From contig NC_061463.1 in NCBI RefSeq assembly GCF_022581195.2, forward strand, positions 3,534,001 to 3,598,000: 64,000 bases of DNA, read 5' to 3'. Positions 61,301 to 64,000 of this stretch are shown here, in pieces. Under the pieces are notes generated by a model. That model had not been told where the DNA came from, searched no databases, and was given only the letters and a program-made list of their open reading frames with translations. Position 1 is the first letter of the stretch. The number at the start of each line of letters is the position of its first letter. Source of the stretch: Helicoverpa zea. Taxonomy: Eukaryota; Arthropoda; Insecta; Lepidoptera; Noctuidae. The translations under genes and the position numbers were made by a program.

Positions 61301-63717
61301 ATTCGAGATTTCATAAGAACTTACCTCACTATCAAACGAACTGCTCCCAGACGCCTCCGCTTCATCCTCCCCTTCGTTCACATCGTCATCATCATCATCA
61401 TCATCATCCGAATCACTCTCATCAACATCTTCATCCGACATATCCTGTATCTCACCGATCTCCCTCTCAATCTCCACTATTTTCTCTTTCTCCTTCTGTT
61501 CGGCCGCAGTCTTATTTTCTACATTTTCTTCCATATCGACATCACTGTCATTTGTCATTAAGCTCGAAGCTTCTTGTACTTTAGAATCATCGAAAGCTTT
61601 AGAATTATCAGCAACACTGCTTTCAGCGCTACGTAGGACAGATTTCTCATAATCAGTCTGAATCATTTGTACGAACGCAGCGAAGGGTTTCGAAGTATTT
61701 TTATCTGGTTGAGTCTGATCTTTATCTTCCTGAATACTTGAAGTTTCAGCTACAGAACTTTCGTAGCTATGTAGCACGGATTTATCGAATTCTGTTTCGT
61801 TTAACGTAAATGCAGGAAGAGGTTTTAAGACTGATTGACTCTTTTCAGTTACAACGATTTTTTCTTCGTGAATGCTAACCGAGGTATCGGCTACACTGCT
61901 TGCGTAACTATGTAAGACTGACTTCTCTATACAAGTTTCTTGAAGTGTAGTGAAAGCTGGAAGTGGATTTAAGACTAATTCTGCGGTACTTTTATCAGAT
62001 TTGGCCGCCTGTTCCGGTGATTCTAACATAGTGGTGTCGTTAGAACTTTGTAATACTGATTTATTGACTATAGGAGATAGAGTGACGTCCATTAAACTGG
62101 GTATTTGTTTCAATGTCTTCATGGGCGTACATTCGATAGCTGTTTCAGATTTTTCCTCAGGAATGTCGGCATCCATTTTGTCTGTCTGTTTGGTTTTCGC
62201 GAAGGTGTTGTGCTCTAAAACCATGCGAGATAGGGACTTCTTGCGTGCTGAAGATTCCACTCTGGGTGACATAAGTTTTTCTGGTGTTTTTGAACGACTC
62301 CTAGAAATTGAAAAATTGATTTTGAGTTATGTATCGAAATTGTTGAAATTGTGTGATTCGTTTGCTTTATGAAAACATACCTGAGACTGCGTGGAGGTGG
62401 CTTTAATACGAGTTCTGTTACAACCTCAATCTCAGGAGTACGAGAACGGCTCCTATAAGAAAAATACAATTTATTTCAATCAAATTGGATTTTTTCAACG
62501 AAACACGTACACATGAGGAGGTTATTTTACATATTATGTAGATATTAAAATTACTGCCGCAAAAGTAATTGGATGTAAATCATATGGTAATCTACATTGA
62601 TGTGGTTTACGATGAAGGATTATCCATTATTCTGACATGTAAAAGAATATATTAAAGGCTTACCTCAAACTACGTCTAGAAGGCGACGATGAAGAAGATG
62701 ATTCAGTGTTGGAAGACTTTGTAGGCGACTCGGTAATGGCCTCCAGCTTAGGAGACTCCGCCACGCCCTTCTCTAGGCGCTCCGGAGTACGGGACCTACT
62801 CCTATAGGGACAAATATAAGTTAATTTTGGAATTTAAACACAGATTATCATCATCAACTGTATAATATTTGGAGGGAAAATTTTGGACACCCCTACAAAT
62901 ACTGATACATTTAATTTTAAAGTCGGAATTTGAGTAGTTTGTCAACTCATGAAACATTTATAAATGAATATTAAAATATACTAGCAACCCATCCCGTTTT
63001 GAAACAGATTCAACCTAAAAAATCTTTATGTAAAATATATTGAAACTGATCAATTTCATTGCGAACAGACGGGCAAATATAAATACGTTTCGTACCAAGC
63101 GACTTCGCAATCCAAAGGTTAGCATTTAACGCCTCAACGTATAATGTTCTTATTTTTTTTTCTTTTGAGTGAATTGGCTAACTTTAGAATAGCAAAGTTA
63201 TTTGGTGAGAACTTCATGTAGTAATAGGTCGAGTATGTAGAACAACTTCTGGTATATTTACCTGAGTTGTCTTGGCACACTGAGAGTACTTCTCTCGGGA
63301 TGGGGTTCGCTCTCAAACTCTTGTTTTGGCTGTTCGGGTATGGGAGCTAAGGGCGATGTGCGTGGACTTAATTCTGGCGTTCTAGATCTACTCCTATAAC
63401 AATAGTATTTTATTTGTAAACATTTACAAGACAAGGTAATTCACGTACCAGACTATTAACCTTTAAAATGCCTACTGAAATGAAATATACTGACTGCAAT
63501 ATCTTCGTAACAGAACTATGATTTATCGTCATTTTTTATTGAGTTTAGACTTTTTGTACCGGTTTAATTGTTGATTGCTTCAAATATAAATCTACATGCT
63601 AAAAGAATTATAAAATGTATATCTTTGACATAATTAATGTCTTACCTAGTTATTCTGCTACTGCGCAAAGGTGTAACAACGGGCGAGTCTTGACGTTCCG
63701 GCGTTGCCGTTCGACTT
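55355..63717 (-). CDS. Large disordered protein with SRSRTPE modules (3' part; continues past right edge)
   Basis: Thirteen exons on minus, all in phase: 63717-63646, 63393-63262, 62801-62664, 62452-62381, 62300-61325, 60496-60133, 59939-58943, 58539-58337, 57851-57774, 57359-57279, 56742-56609, 56202-56063, 55403-55355; 1,144 codons plus stop. The first five exons each begin with an RSR(S/T)xTPE-like motif (RSRTATPE, RSRSRTPE three times, RSRSKTPE) and the splice phase between them is always 2. Exon 5 has a repeat of about 45-50 residues built on KSVLHSYASSVADTS and an Asp-9 run. Later exons are rich in Ser, Thr, Glu and Lys, with TPxR(R/K) sites, an AT-hook-like TRGRKRGKS and a basic end (KDAKKK). 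I recognise no globular domain. A nuclear, heavily phosphorylated scaffold is inference. The N-terminus is outside the window. Confidence 0.82.
55815..55990. repeat. Dispersed repeat fragment in last intron of the right-edge gene
   Basis: 'ctagccgttggtgttctcgg' to 'ttcctctattacattagtag', related to 49314-49490. Confidence 0.5.
57527..57645. repeat. Diverged MITE related to 7957-8243
   Basis: Starts 'ttgtaccatttaaatata' and ends 'agttaagtggtgaaatggag'. Shares 'gttgtcaaatcgc' and the reverse of the 'accaaacc' block with the EXO1 intron 9 element. Confidence 0.5.
60650..60830. repeat. Dispersed repeat in intron of the right-edge gene
   Basis: 'actactggaccaatttgaaa' then 'gcttactttccatttgcgcg', the same family as 11350-11493. 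Confidence 0.45.
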
Positions 63718-63720
63718 CTG

Positions 63721-64000
63721 TAGGGAAAAGCGAATAGATTTTTTTATTTTATTCGATAATATATAAGTATTTATGTATTTAATTTGATTAAATGAAACTA
63801 ATGACACGGTGAAGAAAAAATACTGTATTAGGTCATTCAGAATAGTCAGTTTTGTCACCTTATAATTATATTCTTGGTTTTTTTTTACTGACAACCTTTC
63901 AAATGATTATGTATCAGGTGGTATTTAAACCACCAACAAGAAGACTGGTAGAGAACGCTTGAGGCATTGACAATGGCGGACCATTTTACTTTGTGTGAAA
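63721..64000. other. Intron of the right-edge gene, no exon seen
   Basis: Sequence upstream of the most 5' exon found. No further in-phase exon with an SRS-type motif is visible before the window ends. Confidence 0.5.

Noticed and set aside
1..64000. CRISPR arrays, operons or bacterial-type systems
   Set aside because: The DNA is plainly that of an intron-bearing insect nuclear genome. The regular repeats seen are tandem or inverted repeats without spacers of CRISPR type.

Overview
The window is nuclear DNA from an insect, most likely a moth or butterfly. The genes are split by short GT-AG introns, the base composition is AT-rich, and intergenic and intronic DNA is packed with repeat types I associate with Lepidoptera (tails reading like 'cgaagccgcgggcaaaagct', 'accgacttcccaaaaaggag', 'ccaactatgttggggtcgg'). 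I infer the order from these features; no species is named.

Layout. 1-7.4 kb has no intact protein gene: it holds a 3.1-kb inverted-repeat transposon (1006-4149) and a cluster of 5S rRNA genes mixed with broken copies of EXO1 exons. 7.5-16.9 kb is EXO1 (minus strand, 10 coding exons, 702 aa), with a fourth 5S rRNA gene and many repeats in its introns. EXO1 diverges from a Zucchini/PLD6-like gene (17494-18289, plus) whose catalytic His is replaced by Gln. That gene meets MED10 (minus, 18909-19906) tail to tail. MED10 diverges from the single-exon mitochondrial thiamine pyrophosphate carrier SLC25A19 (20370-21338, plus). A secreted protein of unknown function follows on minus (22612-25265). 25.3-30.9 kb is gene-poor, then comes a two-exon protein with 11 zinc fingers (30976-33764, plus). 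35690-38359 is a complete mariner-type transposon with 454-bp inverted repeats and an intact, intron-containing DD41D transposase. 42683-54559 is SLC38A10 (10 coding exons, 971 aa, plus); its second intron carries a LINE whose 5' half is inverted. 55355 to the right edge is the 3' part (1,144 codons) of a large charged protein on minus, with repeated SRSRTPE modules that I cannot assign to a family.

The genes are ordinary single-copy housekeeping or regulatory genes rather than a pathway cluster. The functional links visible are positional: two head-to-head pairs (EXO1/PLD6-like, MED10/SLC25A19) that may share promoters, and two tail-to-tail pairs. The most unusual parts are the 5S/EXO1 inverted duplication with fixed upstream elements, the catalytically altered PLD6-like protein, and the unassigned modular gene at the right edge. 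Exon boundaries were placed by hand from splice sites and reading phase; every multi-exon gene given here is open and in phase across all its junctions.
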